Shown one piece after another: positions 16,745-24,651 of a stretch of 54,793 nucleotides of DNA. A program made the translations under genes and the position numbers. The stretch's first letter is position 1, and each line of letters begins with the position of its first letter. This DNA comes from Collinsella sp. (GTDB lineage Bacteria > Actinomycetota > Coriobacteriia > Coriobacteriales > Coriobacteriaceae), in the NCBI GenBank assembly GCA_029264355.1, contig JARIBW010000053.1, forward strand, positions 1 through 54,793. Direction: 5' to 3'. The notes under the pieces were generated by a model. The model worked only from the letters and a program-made list of their open reading frames with translations. It was not told the DNA's origin and made no database searches.

Positions 16745-16866
16745 GCGCCACCCCAATTCCGAACGTGGATGCAGGATCAAGTTTTCAAAACACTTTGAAT
16801 CTATCCGAACACAATCGGACATATCACAATAGTTCGGTAAGTGGTCGCTTTTCCCATTTTAGCGAT

Positions 16867-16884
16867 AGGTAATATGTTTTACCT
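16867..16884. promoter_or_regulatory. Candidate operator upstream of the fucosidase gene
   Basis: Perfect 6-6-6 inverted repeat AGGTAA-TATGTT-TTACCT about 120 bp upstream of the fucosidase start. A second inverted repeat, CATCATG-N8-CATGATG, lies at 16913-16934. Both have the form of dimeric repressor sites; the binding protein is unknown. The rest of 16745-16990 shows nothing else clear. Confidence 0.35.
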
Positions 16885-16912
16885 GCCTATTTTGTTGTTC
16901 GGCTGCCCCATA

Positions 16913-16934
16913 CATCATGGAAATCCACATGATG
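16913..16934. promoter_or_regulatory. Second inverted repeat upstream of the fucosidase gene
   Basis: CATCATG-N8-CATGATG, perfect 7-bp arms in the same intergenic region as the AGGTAA repeat. Operator or hairpin; unassigned. Confidence 0.3.
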
Positions 16935-16987
16935 GGACCGACTCTTAAATCGAACAGAAATCAACATGAGCGGAGTCGGCCAACGTG

Positions 16988-17032
16988 AAAAGCCCCCTTT
17001 CCGAGATGGCGGGCCACATCGGAAAGGGGGCT
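16988..17032 (-). terminator. Terminator of the lacC-like gene
   Basis: 14-bp perfect stem (AGCCCCCTTTCCGA / TCGGAAAGGGGGCT) with a 14-nt loop, followed by TTTTC on the minus strand, about 75 bp after the kinase stop. Good intrinsic terminator geometry. Confidence 0.75.
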
Positions 17033-17107
17033 ATATGCACCCGATGCGAACGCCCTGCGGCGGCGATGGGTCGCAGTGACCGCAGGGCGCGACGTCGAGC
17101 CGTGAAG

Positions 17108-18043
17108 CTAAAGCTCGGTGACCTCGACGGCGTTGTAGACCTCGTCCCAGCGCTCGATGACCAGGTGGCCGGTCTGCGGGTCCATGGCGTTGAGCTTGCC
17201 GCAGGTGTTGGCCGTCTTGAGAACGGTCACGTCGTCGGCGCCGGCGGCGATGGCATGGGCGAACCCGGCGATGGTGGAGTCCCCGGAGCCGGTGGCGTTC
17301 ACGGCCGGGATCGGCGGGGTCACGGCGCGGTAGATCTTATCGCCGTGGAAGGCGAAGGAGCCGGCGGCGCCCATGGACACGACGACCCACGGGATACCGG
17401 CGAAACGCTCATCGGCCTTGAGGGCGGCGGCGAGCTCGGTGACCTGCTCGGGCGTGTAGGAGGTTCCCAGCAGCGCGTTGATCTCGGTCAGGTTGGGCTT
17501 CACCAGCGTGGGCTTGACCTCCGCCTCGAGCGCGGCGTCCAAAGAAGCGCCCGAGGTGTCGAGCAGCACCGGGACATCGTGCTTGGCGGCCTCGGCGACC
17601 ATGCCGGCGTAGAAATCCGCGGGCACGCCCTTGGGCAGGGAGCCGGAGATGGTCACGCAATCGGCCTTGGCCACGAGCTCGGCGAACTTGGCGGAGAAGG
17701 CGGCGAGTTCCTCGGCGGAGATCTCGGGGCCGCTCTCGAGCAGCTCGGTCTGGTTGCCCTCATGCAGGATGTTCAGGCAGATGCGGGTCTCGCCTGCGAT
17801 GGGCGTGAAGTCGTGGTCGATGCCATCCGCATCCATGAGGGAGCCCATGTAGGCGCCCATGTGGCCGCCGAGCAAGCCGGTGGCGACGACGTCATCGCCG
17901 AGCTGGCACAGCACGCGGCTCACGTTCAGGCCCTTGCCGCCGGCGGTCTTCTTCGGCGCGACGCGGTTCACGTCGTCGATGATCAGCTTGTCCAGCTGAT
18001 ACGCCGTATCGATGGCGGGATTCATGGTGACGGTCAGTATCAT
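17108..18043 (-). CDS. lacC: PfkB-family tagatose-6-phosphate / 1-phosphofructokinase
   Basis: Ribokinase-fold sugar kinase of 311 residues in the LacC/FruK group. It begins MILTVTMNPAID, typical of the group, and carries the N-terminal TAGGKGLNVSR signature, ISGSLPKGV, LVKPNLTEI and the C-terminal NATGSGDS motif with the catalytic Asp (usually GAGDS). Next to lacAB and a mutarotase, phosphorylation of tagatose-6-P to tagatose-1,6-bisphosphate is the likely role, though fructose-1-phosphate kinase cannot be excluded from sequence alone. The start follows AGGAGG by four bases. It lies 102 bp downstream of lacX and ends at a strong terminator. Confidence 0.85.
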   Translation of the reverse strand: MILTVTMNPAIDTAYQLDKLIIDDVNRVAPKKTAGGKGLNVSRVLCQLGDDVVATGLLGGHMGAYMGSLMDADGIDHDFTPIAGETRICLNILHEGNQTELLESGPEISAEELAAFSAKFAELVAKADCVTISGSLPKGVPADFYAGMVAEAAKHDVPVLLDTSGASLDAALEAEVKPTLVKPNLTEINALLGTSYTPEQVTELAAALKADERFAGIPWVVVSMGAAGSFAFHGDKIYRAVTPPIPAVNATGSGDSTIAGFAHAIAAGADDVTVLKTANTCGKLNAMDPQTGHLVIERWDEVYNAVEVTEL

Positions 18044-18145
18044 GGTTCCTCCTATTCTCGGGCCTCGGGACCCGGGGCCCGGTACAACACGATGAAGCCC
18101 GATTCGACGCGACGGCGGTATCGCCATCGCACGGGCACGCAGGCG

Positions 18146-19030
18146 CTAGAGTATCTCGATCGAGAACGAGCGAACGACGGTCTCACCGGGATTCGCGATC
18201 AGGCAGCCGCGCTTGTCCTCGAAGACATCCCCCTCATCGGAGCAGGTGGACAGACCGCCCCAAGGCTCGATGGCGACGAAATCGCCCTCCGGCTTGCTCC
18301 ACACGACCAGGTACGGGAAATCCGGGAAGGACACGCGCAGGCCCTTCTCCCCATCCTTCCTCACCAGATCGACCGTGCGGCTCTCCAAGACGTCGAAGAT
18401 CGTCTCGGCGAAGTCGAACAGCTCATGGGTGAGCGGCAGGGTGCGGCCGTCCATCGGGTTGGCGCTCCTGTTCTCAACGTCTATCAGGCCCGTCGAGGGA
18501 ACGGCCGTGCACAGGCTCTCGGCCTCGTCCGACTCGAACCGAAGCTCATAATCGGAATACGCCTCGCCCTCGCCGAGCGGGCAGGCGAAGCCGGGGTGGC
18601 CGCCTATGAAGAACGGCATGTCCTCGTCGCCCCTGTTCGTGACCGCGTAGCTCACATTGAGTGTGGGTCCGTCGAGCGTGTAGCGCGCGACCAGCGAGAA
18701 CGGGAAGGGGAACTGCTCGAGCAACTCGGGTCGGGCATCGCTTGAGAGCTCGAACGCCAGCGTGTCCTCGCCGCGATCGACGAGCTCCCACTCCTGCTTT
18801 CGGGCAAAGCCATGGCGGCCCAGCTTGATCTGCCTGCCCGAGCGGGTCTGGGCGGCATCTCCGCGCAGGCCACCGCAAATGGGGAAGCAGATGGGCGCCT
18901 GCCCGCTCCACACGGCCGGGTCCCCCTGCCAAAGATACTCGCGCCCTTGGGAAACCAGGGACGTGAAAGAACCCCCGGCGGTGGTGAAGCCCACGCGCAG
19001 GGTGCCGTTATCCAATGTAAAATCGGCCAT
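18146..19030 (-). CDS. lacX: Aldose 1-epimerase family protein (LacX-like)
   Basis: Galactose-mutarotase-fold protein of 294 residues. It shows the family pattern: FPICGGL, GRHGFARKQEWELV, IGGHPGFACPLGEGE with the conserved His, and the late VAIEPWGG with the conserved Glu. LacX-type epimerases of about 300 residues accompany lacABCD operons in lactic acid bacteria, which fits the neighbours here. It probably interconverts anomers of a sugar or sugar phosphate; exact substrate unknown. GGAGAAGG precedes the ATG. A strong terminator separates it from lacB upstream, so it and lacC may have their own promoter. Confidence 0.85.
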   Translation of the reverse strand: MADFTLDNGTLRVGFTTAGGSFTSLVSQGREYLWQGDPAVWSGQAPICFPICGGLRGDAAQTRSGRQIKLGRHGFARKQEWELVDRGEDTLAFELSSDARPELLEQFPFPFSLVARYTLDGPTLNVSYAVTNRGDEDMPFFIGGHPGFACPLGEGEAYSDYELRFESDEAESLCTAVPSTGLIDVENRSANPMDGRTLPLTHELFDFAETIFDVLESRTVDLVRKDGEKGLRVSFPDFPYLVVWSKPEGDFVAIEPWGGLSTCSDEGDVFEDKRGCLIANPGETVVRSFSIEIL

Positions 19031-19171
19031 CGCCTTCTCCTCTCCTCACGACGACATGCAAAGACGTGAAATCGCATGTGCACGTGACGTGTTGTGATTG
19101 TACCGCTCGCAAGCGGCGGCGAGATCTCGCCGCGCCGCGCAGGCCCAGATGGGAAGCGGATAAAGGAAACC

Positions 19172-19204
19172 AAAGAAAAGCCCGCGCCCCTTGGAGGCGC
19201 GGGC
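19172..19204 (-). terminator. Terminator of the lacAB transcript
   Basis: GC-rich 9-bp stem (GCCCGCGCC / GGCGCGGGC, 7-nt loop) followed by TTTTCTTT on the minus strand, about 70 bp after the lacB stop. A strong intrinsic terminator. Confidence 0.85.
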
Positions 19205-19271
19205 TTGGGGGCTACGCACGAATCGCATGCCTGTCGAGCGGACGACGGGCCTTTTCGCCTACGATGCCGGG

Positions 19272-19799
19272 TTAGTCGTGGTACTCGCCGCGATCCCACT
19301 TCTCGATGAACTCATCGAAGAAGTGCGGGTCGGCCTGAGCCTCGGCGTCGGCCTTGTTCACGGCGTCGATCTTTGCCACGAGGGCGTCGCGCTCCGGGGT
19401 CGGCTCGTACTCCGCCTCGAGGAAGGCGAGCATGATGTCGGCCATCAGGAACTCGCCGGTGATCTTGCCGCCGAAACCGACGATGTTGGCGTTGAGCTCG
19501 CGGCGGGCGTACAGGGCGCTCGTCATATCGCGGACGAGCGCGCAGCGGGCGCCGGGAACCTTGTTGACGGAGTTGGTGATGCCGATGCCGGTGCCGCACA
19601 AAACGACTCCCAGGTCCGCCTTACCAGACGCGACCGCCTCGCCGACGGCCTTGCCGTAAATCGGGTAATGGGTGCGGGTATGGCTGTACGTGCCGCAGTC
19701 CAGCACCTCGTAACCGGCCTCCTCGAGGCGGTCGTGCAGATAGGTCTTTTCATCGGTGACGATGTGGTCGCAGCCGAGGGCGACGATCTTCTTGGTCAT
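19272..19799 (-). CDS. lacB: Galactose-6-phosphate isomerase subunit LacB
   Basis: 175-residue RpiB/LacA/LacB-fold subunit; with LacA it converts galactose-6-phosphate to tagatose-6-phosphate. It is strikingly like LacB of streptococci and lactococci: [65 protein letters not shown] and the C-terminal [10 protein letters not shown]. The start follows GGGGGA. It is 12 bp downstream of lacA in one operon. Such close similarity to low-GC lactic acid bacteria suggests a shared or transferred tagatose pathway. Confidence 0.95.
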   Translation of the reverse strand: MTKKIVALGCDHIVTDEKTYLHDRLEEAGYEVLDCGTYSHTRTHYPIYGKAVGEAVASGKADLGVVLCGTGIGITNSVNKVPGARCALVRDMTSALYARRELNANIVGFGGKITGEFLMADIMLAFLEAEYEPTPERDALVAKIDAVNKADAEAQADPHFFDEFIEKWDRGEYHD

Positions 19800-19811
19800 G
19801 GTGAGTCCCCC

Positions 19812-20240
19812 TTAGGCCATCTTGTTGAGCATGTCGACGCGGATCTGATGACGGCCGGCGGCGTAGTCGGCCTTCAGGAACTCGCGGGCGATCTTCTTCG
19901 CGACCTCGGTGCCGACGACGGTGGAACCCAGGCAGACGATGCGGGCGTTGTTGTGCTCGCGGGTCATGTAGGCGCTGCGCTCATCGGAGATATTGGCCGC
20001 GACCATCCCCTTCACGCGCGTGGCCGCCAGGTAGCTGCCCACGCCATACGCGTCGAAGCAAAGACCCTGCGACCCCTCGTTCTCGAGCAGGTCGGCTGCG
20101 ACGGCGCAGGCGGAATCCACAAAATCCGCCGCGGGGGTCTCGGACAGGTCCACGACCTCGTGGCCATCGGCGAGGAGCGTCTCCTTGACGACCTCCTTCA
20201 AGGGCATGCCCTCGGCGTCGGATGCGATTACGACTCTCAT
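19812..20240 (-). CDS. lacA: Galactose-6-phosphate isomerase subunit LacA
   Basis: 142-residue partner of LacB, the usual LacA length. RpiB-fold features include the start MRVVIASDAEGMPLKE, LCFDAYGVGSYLA in place of the CGTG loop, VKGMVAANISDERSAYMTREHNNARIVCLG and the KADYAAGRHQIRVDMLNKM end. AAGGAGG precedes the ATG by six bases. It is first in the lacA-lacB operon, behind a promoter overlapped by three decamer repeats. Confidence 0.93.
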   Translation of the reverse strand: MRVVIASDAEGMPLKEVVKETLLADGHEVVDLSETPAADFVDSACAVAADLLENEGSQGLCFDAYGVGSYLAATRVKGMVAANISDERSAYMTREHNNARIVCLGSTVVGTEVAKKIAREFLKADYAAGRHQIRVDMLNKMA

Positions 20241-20290
20241 TGGCCCTCCTTTTTGAGGCGATGCGCGCCGCTACATGCAAGCGCTAATTT

Positions 20291-20327
20291 ATAAACAAAT
20301 ATAAACATATATGAACATTTTTGTCGA
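20291..20327 (-). promoter_or_regulatory. lacAB promoter with overlapping decamer operator repeats
   Basis: On the minus strand TCGACA (20327-20322) and TTATAT (20304-20299) are 17 bp apart. Three exactly tandem decamers overlap the spacer and -10 (20320-20291), read as ATGTTCATAT, ATGTTTATAT, TTGTTTATAA. The pair ATGTTC-N4-ATGTTT recurs upstream of PTS 2. Position over the promoter fits repression, most likely by a DeoR protein of this locus (inference). Confidence 0.6.
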
Positions 20328-20382
20328 GAAGAAATGCCCTGATTCACAAGTTCGCAAGTCTTGTACACACTTTCGTACAAAT

Positions 20383-20408
20383 ATGCGCACATGTCACCAT
20401 GTGCGCAT
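20383..20408 (-). terminator. Hairpin between the TauE/SafE gene and lacA
   Basis: Perfect 11-bp inverted repeat ATGCGCACATG / CATGTGCGCAT with a 4-nt loop, about 40 bp after the exporter stop, followed by ATTTGT. Possible weak terminator; a palindromic operator is also possible. A smaller TTGTAC-N8-GTACAA repeat lies at 20361-20380. Confidence 0.45.
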
Positions 20409-20447
20409 ACGAATGATCGTGTCATTTTCCCGTCGGGCGATGGGGCG

Positions 20448-21230
20448 TCACCCGCAATAGCGGAAGACGTTGAAGCCGCTGATGAGGATGATGAGCACCA
20501 TGAGCCCGCAGAACAGCTTGTCGACCGCGGCGTCGTCTATATGCCTGTTCGCGGCGCGGCCCGCGATCCCGCCGAGGATGCCGCATGCCGCCATGCCGGC
20601 CAACAGCACGACGTCCAGATTGGAGACGCCGGCCACCAGCGCCGCGATCGTGCTCGCCGCCTGGGAGAACAAGATGATGTACAGGGAGCTTTGGGCCGCG
20701 CGCTTCGTGCTCATGGTGAAGAAGTAGAACAGCACCACCAGGTTGATGGGGCCTCCGCCGATGCCCAGGAACGACGATGATATGCCGAGCACCAGGCCGA
20801 TGGCCACGCACGCCGCCACGCCGGTCACCCGGTGCGTGGAGATCTTCTCCTTGTTCAGGGTGTAGACCAATGTCCCCACGGTGACGAGCATGAGCGTGCC
20901 CGCCTGCACCGCACCGGCCATATTGGCATCGCCGAAAAACGCCGCCACGGCGGAGAACATCTGACGCCCCGCCAAGCCGCCCAAGGCGGCGCCGACCGCC
21001 AGGGGCGTGTCGATGGCCGGGTCGATCTCGGAATCGCCCGACACCTTGGATTTGATCACCGAGTAGCACGTCATGGACAAGACGGTGCACCCGGAGAGGA
21101 AGTTGATGGTCGCCACATCGGTCGCGGCGACCGCGTCCATGACGGGCTTGATGATGATGCCGCCGCCGATGCCGCAGATGGCACCGATGGTCGAGGCGAA
21201 AAACGCGATTGCGAATACGATGATCAACAT
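20448..21230 (-). CDS. TauE/SafE-family anion exporter
   Basis: Eight-helix membrane protein of 260 residues in the TauE/SafE (4-toluene sulfonate uptake/sulfite exporter) family. Both half-repeats carry the family glycine motif: GAICGIGGGIIIKP near residue 20 and SSFLGIGGGPINL near residue 155. Members export sulfite, sulfoacetate or related anions. Being last in a run with two sulfatases and their activase, export of the sulfate or sulfite released by desulfation is the natural hypothesis (inference). It lies 24 bp downstream of the small membrane protein gene. The ribosome site is weak. Confidence 0.85.
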   Translation of the reverse strand: MLIIVFAIAFFASTIGAICGIGGGIIIKPVMDAVAATDVATINFLSGCTVLSMTCYSVIKSKVSGDSEIDPAIDTPLAVGAALGGLAGRQMFSAVAAFFGDANMAGAVQAGTLMLVTVGTLVYTLNKEKISTHRVTGVAACVAIGLVLGISSSFLGIGGGPINLVVLFYFFTMSTKRAAQSSLYIILFSQAASTIAALVAGVSNLDVVLLAGMAACGILGGIAGRAANRHIDDAAVDKLFCGLMVLIILISGFNVFRYCG

Positions 21231-21254
21231 ATGATCCGGTCAGATCCTTCCCTC

Positions 21255-21863
21255 TTACTTGGCGATGGCCGCGTCCATCAGACGCTCGGCGCGCTCGCGA
21301 TACGACTTGGAGCGCCCCTCGTCTCCCTTGTTTTCATACTGCACCGCCAGCATCTGGCACTGCAGGGCCTCTTCGAGACCGCTCATCCCGGAAAGCGCCC
21401 GCTCCATCTCGTCGATATAGGCGAAGGAGTGCTTGAGGAAGATCTCGTACGTGCGACGGTTCGCGCGCGCGGGCCCCTCATCCCCCCGGGCCTCCAGGTA
21501 CTCGAGCGCCTGGCGCGCATGCGGCTCGTCCTCGACCTCGACGTAGAAGGCGAACGCCTTGGCGGCGAGGGCGAGCTTTTGCTCCTCGTTCATCTTGAGG
21601 CCGCCCATCTCGGAGAGAAGCGCCGCGGTCCGGTCCGCGTCATCCAGGGCCAAAAACGCGTTCAGCCGCATGAACAGCACGTTGTATTTGGGATACAGCA
21701 CGCTGGTGAGCGGACGGTCGAGGACCTCCAGGTACTTCTCAAGATCGCCCTCGCGCAGATACGCCTCGAGCTTTGCGAACGTGGTGCGCTTCTGAACCTC
21801 CATATAAACGGTGAACAGCAGCGCGACCACCATGATGACGATGCCGATCGTCTTGATATCCAT
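21255..21863 (-). CDS. Membrane-anchored helical protein of unknown function in the sulfatase cluster
   Basis: 202 residues. One hydrophobic segment (about 5-20, IGIVIMVVALLFTVYM) is followed by a wholly helical, charged region that looks like degenerate tetratricopeptide units (for example LEAYLREGDLEKYLEVLD, then LNAFLALDDADRTAALLSEM). No catalytic motif. The N-terminal helix lacks a signal-peptidase site, so the protein is probably anchored with the helical part in the cytoplasm. AGGAGAGG precedes the start. It sits 15 bp after sulfatase 1 and 24 bp before the TauE/SafE exporter, so translation with both is likely. I do not recognise the family; a scaffold or regulator for the exporter is possible. 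Confidence 0.7.
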   Translation of the reverse strand: MDIKTIGIVIMVVALLFTVYMEVQKRTTFAKLEAYLREGDLEKYLEVLDRPLTSVLYPKYNVLFMRLNAFLALDDADRTAALLSEMGGLKMNEEQKLALAAKAFAFYVEVEDEPHARQALEYLEARGDEGPARANRRTYEIFLKHSFAYIDEMERALSGMSGLEEALQCQMLAVQYENKGDEGRSKSYRERAERLMDAAIAK

Positions 21864-21878
21864 GTTTGCCTACCTCTC

Positions 21879-23348
21879 CTACAGCGGCGTGTGCTCGAGC
21901 ATGACCGCGGGCGTGCGGCCCACCACCAGCTCCCCATCCTCGACATAGCCCTCCTCGCGGCCGTCGAGCTCCCCGATCAGGCATGCGCGCAGCTCGGCGA
22001 TGCGCTCGGCGCACTCGGGGCGGTCGATGAGGTCGGTGGTCTCATGCGGGTCGCGGGCCAAATCGAAATACCGCTCCACACCGGTCTGCGTGAACCAGAT
22101 GTACTTGTCACGGGAGGTGACGATCCACTGGTTGGCCTGCTCCCGAGTGCCGCTGTGCTCACCGTGCAGATACGGGCGATCGAGGGTCTCGGTTCCAGTC
22201 AACTCGCCCATGAGCGAGGACCCCTCGACGCCCTCGGGAACGGCGAGGCCGCACGCGTCGAGGATCGTGGGCATGATGTCCATGAGGTCCACGACGCTCG
22301 AGCTCGTCCCGCGCGCTCGATCGCCCCCGACAATCGCCACGTTCCTGCCCACATGCACGATGAGGGGAATGCGCGTCGCCCCCTCATAGGGCACGACCTT
22401 GCGGAACAGGCCGTGGTCGAACAGCATCTCCCCGTGATCGGAGCAGAACACGATCACCGTGTCATGGTAGGTCTCGTCATTCTCGAGCGCCGTGATGAGA
22501 CGGCCGATCTGGTGGTCCATATGCGTGATGCAGGCATAGTAACCGGCCATGGCCTCGCGCCGCAGCTCGGCGTCGCGGCAGCCGTGCACGCTGTCGAGGA
22601 CCATCCCGTCGCGCTCGGTGGCTTCGACGTCGTCCCAGTCGCCGACGGCGGGCGGGCGCAGGTCCATGTCCCGGTACAGGTCGAAGTAGGTTTGCGGCGC
22701 GTCGAAGGGCGGATGGGGCCGCACGAAACTCGTCATGAGGAAGAAGGGACGGGTCCGGTCCCGGGTCTCCAAGAAGCGGATGGACTCGTCCACCACCCAA
22801 TTGGTGGGGTGCAGGCGCTCCTCGTAGGCCCAGGGATGGGTGATCCAGGAGTTGTTCTCCACTCCCGATCCATTCACATCGGCGAACTCCCCCAGCTCGT
22901 TTTTGAGGAAGCGCATGTAGTCGTCGGAGACGTTTTGATGCATCCAGTAGGGCAGGTTGGCTCGACGGTAATGTCCGATATAGCCGTCATGCAGGCGCAT
23001 GTGCTCGAACCCGCAACCCAGACGCGGGGGATGCACGTGCATCTTGCCCACCTGCGCGGTCTGGTATCCGCCGAGACGCATCTCCTCGGCGAGCATGTGA
23101 TCGTACTCCCACGCGATTCCGTCTTGATACCCCACGCGGCCCGTTCCGGCGGGCGTCTTGCCGCAAAACAGCGAGGCGCGGGCGGGGATGCAGCTCGGGC
23201 AGGCGGAATAGGCGTTCTCGAAGAGCATACCGTCGGCGGCGAGCGTGTCGAGATAGGGGGTCTTCACGTCCGGATGGCCGGCGATGCCCAGGCAATCGCC
23301 TCGCATCTGATCGCACATGATGAGCAGGACGTTGGGTTGCTGGGACAT
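21879..23348 (-). CDS. Sulfatase 1 (type I, Cys-type, no signal peptide)
   Basis: Alkaline-phosphatase-superfamily sulfatase, 489 residues. Metal-site NVLLIMCDQMRGD at the N-terminus, formylglycine precursor Cys53 in the C-x-P-x-R motif CIPARASLFCG, and the late VIVFCSDHGEM metal motif are all present. The Cys form needs the anaerobic activase encoded just upstream. The ATG follows GGAG at six bases; the frame stays open upstream to a TTG without a ribosome site. It starts straight into the catalytic fold with no signal peptide or membrane helix, so it should act in the cytoplasm. Substrate unknown; sulfated amino sugar, galactose or a small disaccharide from the PTS is likely. Confidence 0.9.
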   Translation of the reverse strand: MSQQPNVLLIMCDQMRGDCLGIAGHPDVKTPYLDTLAADGMLFENAYSACPSCIPARASLFCGKTPAGTGRVGYQDGIAWEYDHMLAEEMRLGGYQTAQVGKMHVHPPRLGCGFEHMRLHDGYIGHYRRANLPYWMHQNVSDDYMRFLKNELGEFADVNGSGVENNSWITHPWAYEERLHPTNWVVDESIRFLETRDRTRPFFLMTSFVRPHPPFDAPQTYFDLYRDMDLRPPAVGDWDDVEATERDGMVLDSVHGCRDAELRREAMAGYYACITHMDHQIGRLITALENDETYHDTVIVFCSDHGEMLFDHGLFRKVVPYEGATRIPLIVHVGRNVAIVGGDRARGTSSSVVDLMDIMPTILDACGLAVPEGVEGSSLMGELTGTETLDRPYLHGEHSGTREQANQWIVTSRDKYIWFTQTGVERYFDLARDPHETTDLIDRPECAERIAELRACLIGELDGREEGYVEDGELVVGRTPAVMLEHTPL

Positions 23349-23444
23349 AAGGGGCTCCAAACTCGCGGGACGGGTGCGGGTGACGGGGATTCGCCGATGC
23401 CGCCTCTACCGGCGGCGACATGGGGGCGAGAACGGTCAGCGGGG

Positions 23445-24548
23445 TCAACGGCGGGCGAGAAGTCGCGCCACGTGCCTCAAACCCGGATAGGCGTACTCCA
23501 AAAACTCGCGCAGGCCGCAGTAATCCTCGCGGTAATACGCGATGTTCAGGCGCTTGCAGTTGCGATGGCACATTCCCTCGAAGGGGCAATCCGCGCAACG
23601 CGAACAGGGGCGGCGGGGCTCGCCCAAAAACGCTCGCATCGCCTCGCACGTGGCCATCTCCACCAAGTCATCGGTGCGGATGTCCCCCACGCGGTACTCG
23701 TCCAGGGCGTAGAAATCGCAGGGATACACCGACCCGTCGCTTTCGACCACGAATTGCGGGGCGCACCGACCGAGCATGCCGCATTGCGAGGGAAACTGCC
23801 CGAGCGCCATCTGCATGATGTTCTCGAACAGCCAGATGCTCACATAGCGGCCCTCGGCAAGCTCGCGTCGCCACACGTCGAACAATCGGCAATAAAAAGA
23901 GCAGAACGCGTGCGGATCGAGGGAAAACGCATCGGCGTCCTCATCGAGGCCCGGCAAGCAGGGAATGAACTGCATATGCGTGACCTCCTCCCTTTTGATG
24001 AACGAGAAGACGCGCTGCGGATGCGCGGCCATCTGGGAGGTCAGGACCGACAAGATGTTGACGTCGACGCCCGCCGCGCGCAGGAGGCGCACGCCGCGCA
24101 TGACGCGGGCATAGGTGGGGGCACCGTGCGCGTCCGGGCGCATCGAGTCGTGGAGCTCGCGATACGCGTCCACGGACACACCAACGAGAAACCCGTGCTC
24201 GGCGAAGAACGCCGCCCATTCGTCATCGATGAGATAGCCGTTGGTCTGCAGGGCCCAGCTCACCTGCTGCCGTTCGCGACGGCGCTCGACCCGCTCGACG
24301 AAGGAACGGAAGAAGTCCAGGCCCGCGAGCGTGGGCTCCCCTCCCTGGAACGCGAAGGAAACGTGCGCGTCGGGGGCGACGGCCAGGGCGCGGTCGATGA
24401 TGGCATCCGCCACATCCCAACCCATCACCCGTGCACGGCGCTCCTCGCGATGCGCGGCCACGTCGCAGTAAAAGCAGTACCTGCACCGCATGTTGCAGGC
24501 ACTGGACGCCGGTTTTATCAGAAAGCCGATATGCTTCGCCGCGCACAT
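23445..24548 (-). CDS. Anaerobic sulfatase-maturating enzyme (radical SAM, SPASM)
   Basis: 367-residue radical-SAM protein that oxidises the active-site Cys of sulfatases to formylglycine. The SAM-cluster motif CNMRCRYC is near residue 18, GGEP near 69, and a C-terminal SPASM domain supplies the remaining cysteines (CGMLGRC, VYPCDFY, RPCSRCADCPFEGMCHRNC) for two auxiliary clusters. The start MCAAKHIGF places the first cysteine motif where anSMEs have it; the longer open frame lacks a ribosome site. Located between its two probable substrates, which both carry Cys-type motifs. Requires strictly anaerobic conditions. Confidence 0.92.
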   Translation of the reverse strand: MCAAKHIGFLIKPASSACNMRCRYCFYCDVAAHREERRARVMGWDVADAIIDRALAVAPDAHVSFAFQGGEPTLAGLDFFRSFVERVERRRERQQVSWALQTNGYLIDDEWAAFFAEHGFLVGVSVDAYRELHDSMRPDAHGAPTYARVMRGVRLLRAAGVDVNILSVLTSQMAAHPQRVFSFIKREEVTHMQFIPCLPGLDEDADAFSLDPHAFCSFYCRLFDVWRRELAEGRYVSIWLFENIMQMALGQFPSQCGMLGRCAPQFVVESDGSVYPCDFYALDEYRVGDIRTDDLVEMATCEAMRAFLGEPRRPCSRCADCPFEGMCHRNCKRLNIAYYREDYCGLREFLEYAYPGLRHVARLLARR

Positions 24549-24651
24549 GACGCCAAGCCCCCCTTGCGTGGACAGCCCCATCCCCAAGGGCCGGATACCA
24601 CCACCTTACCCGAGGCGATGGCATCCGGCCCCCACAAAACGCATGAGAATC

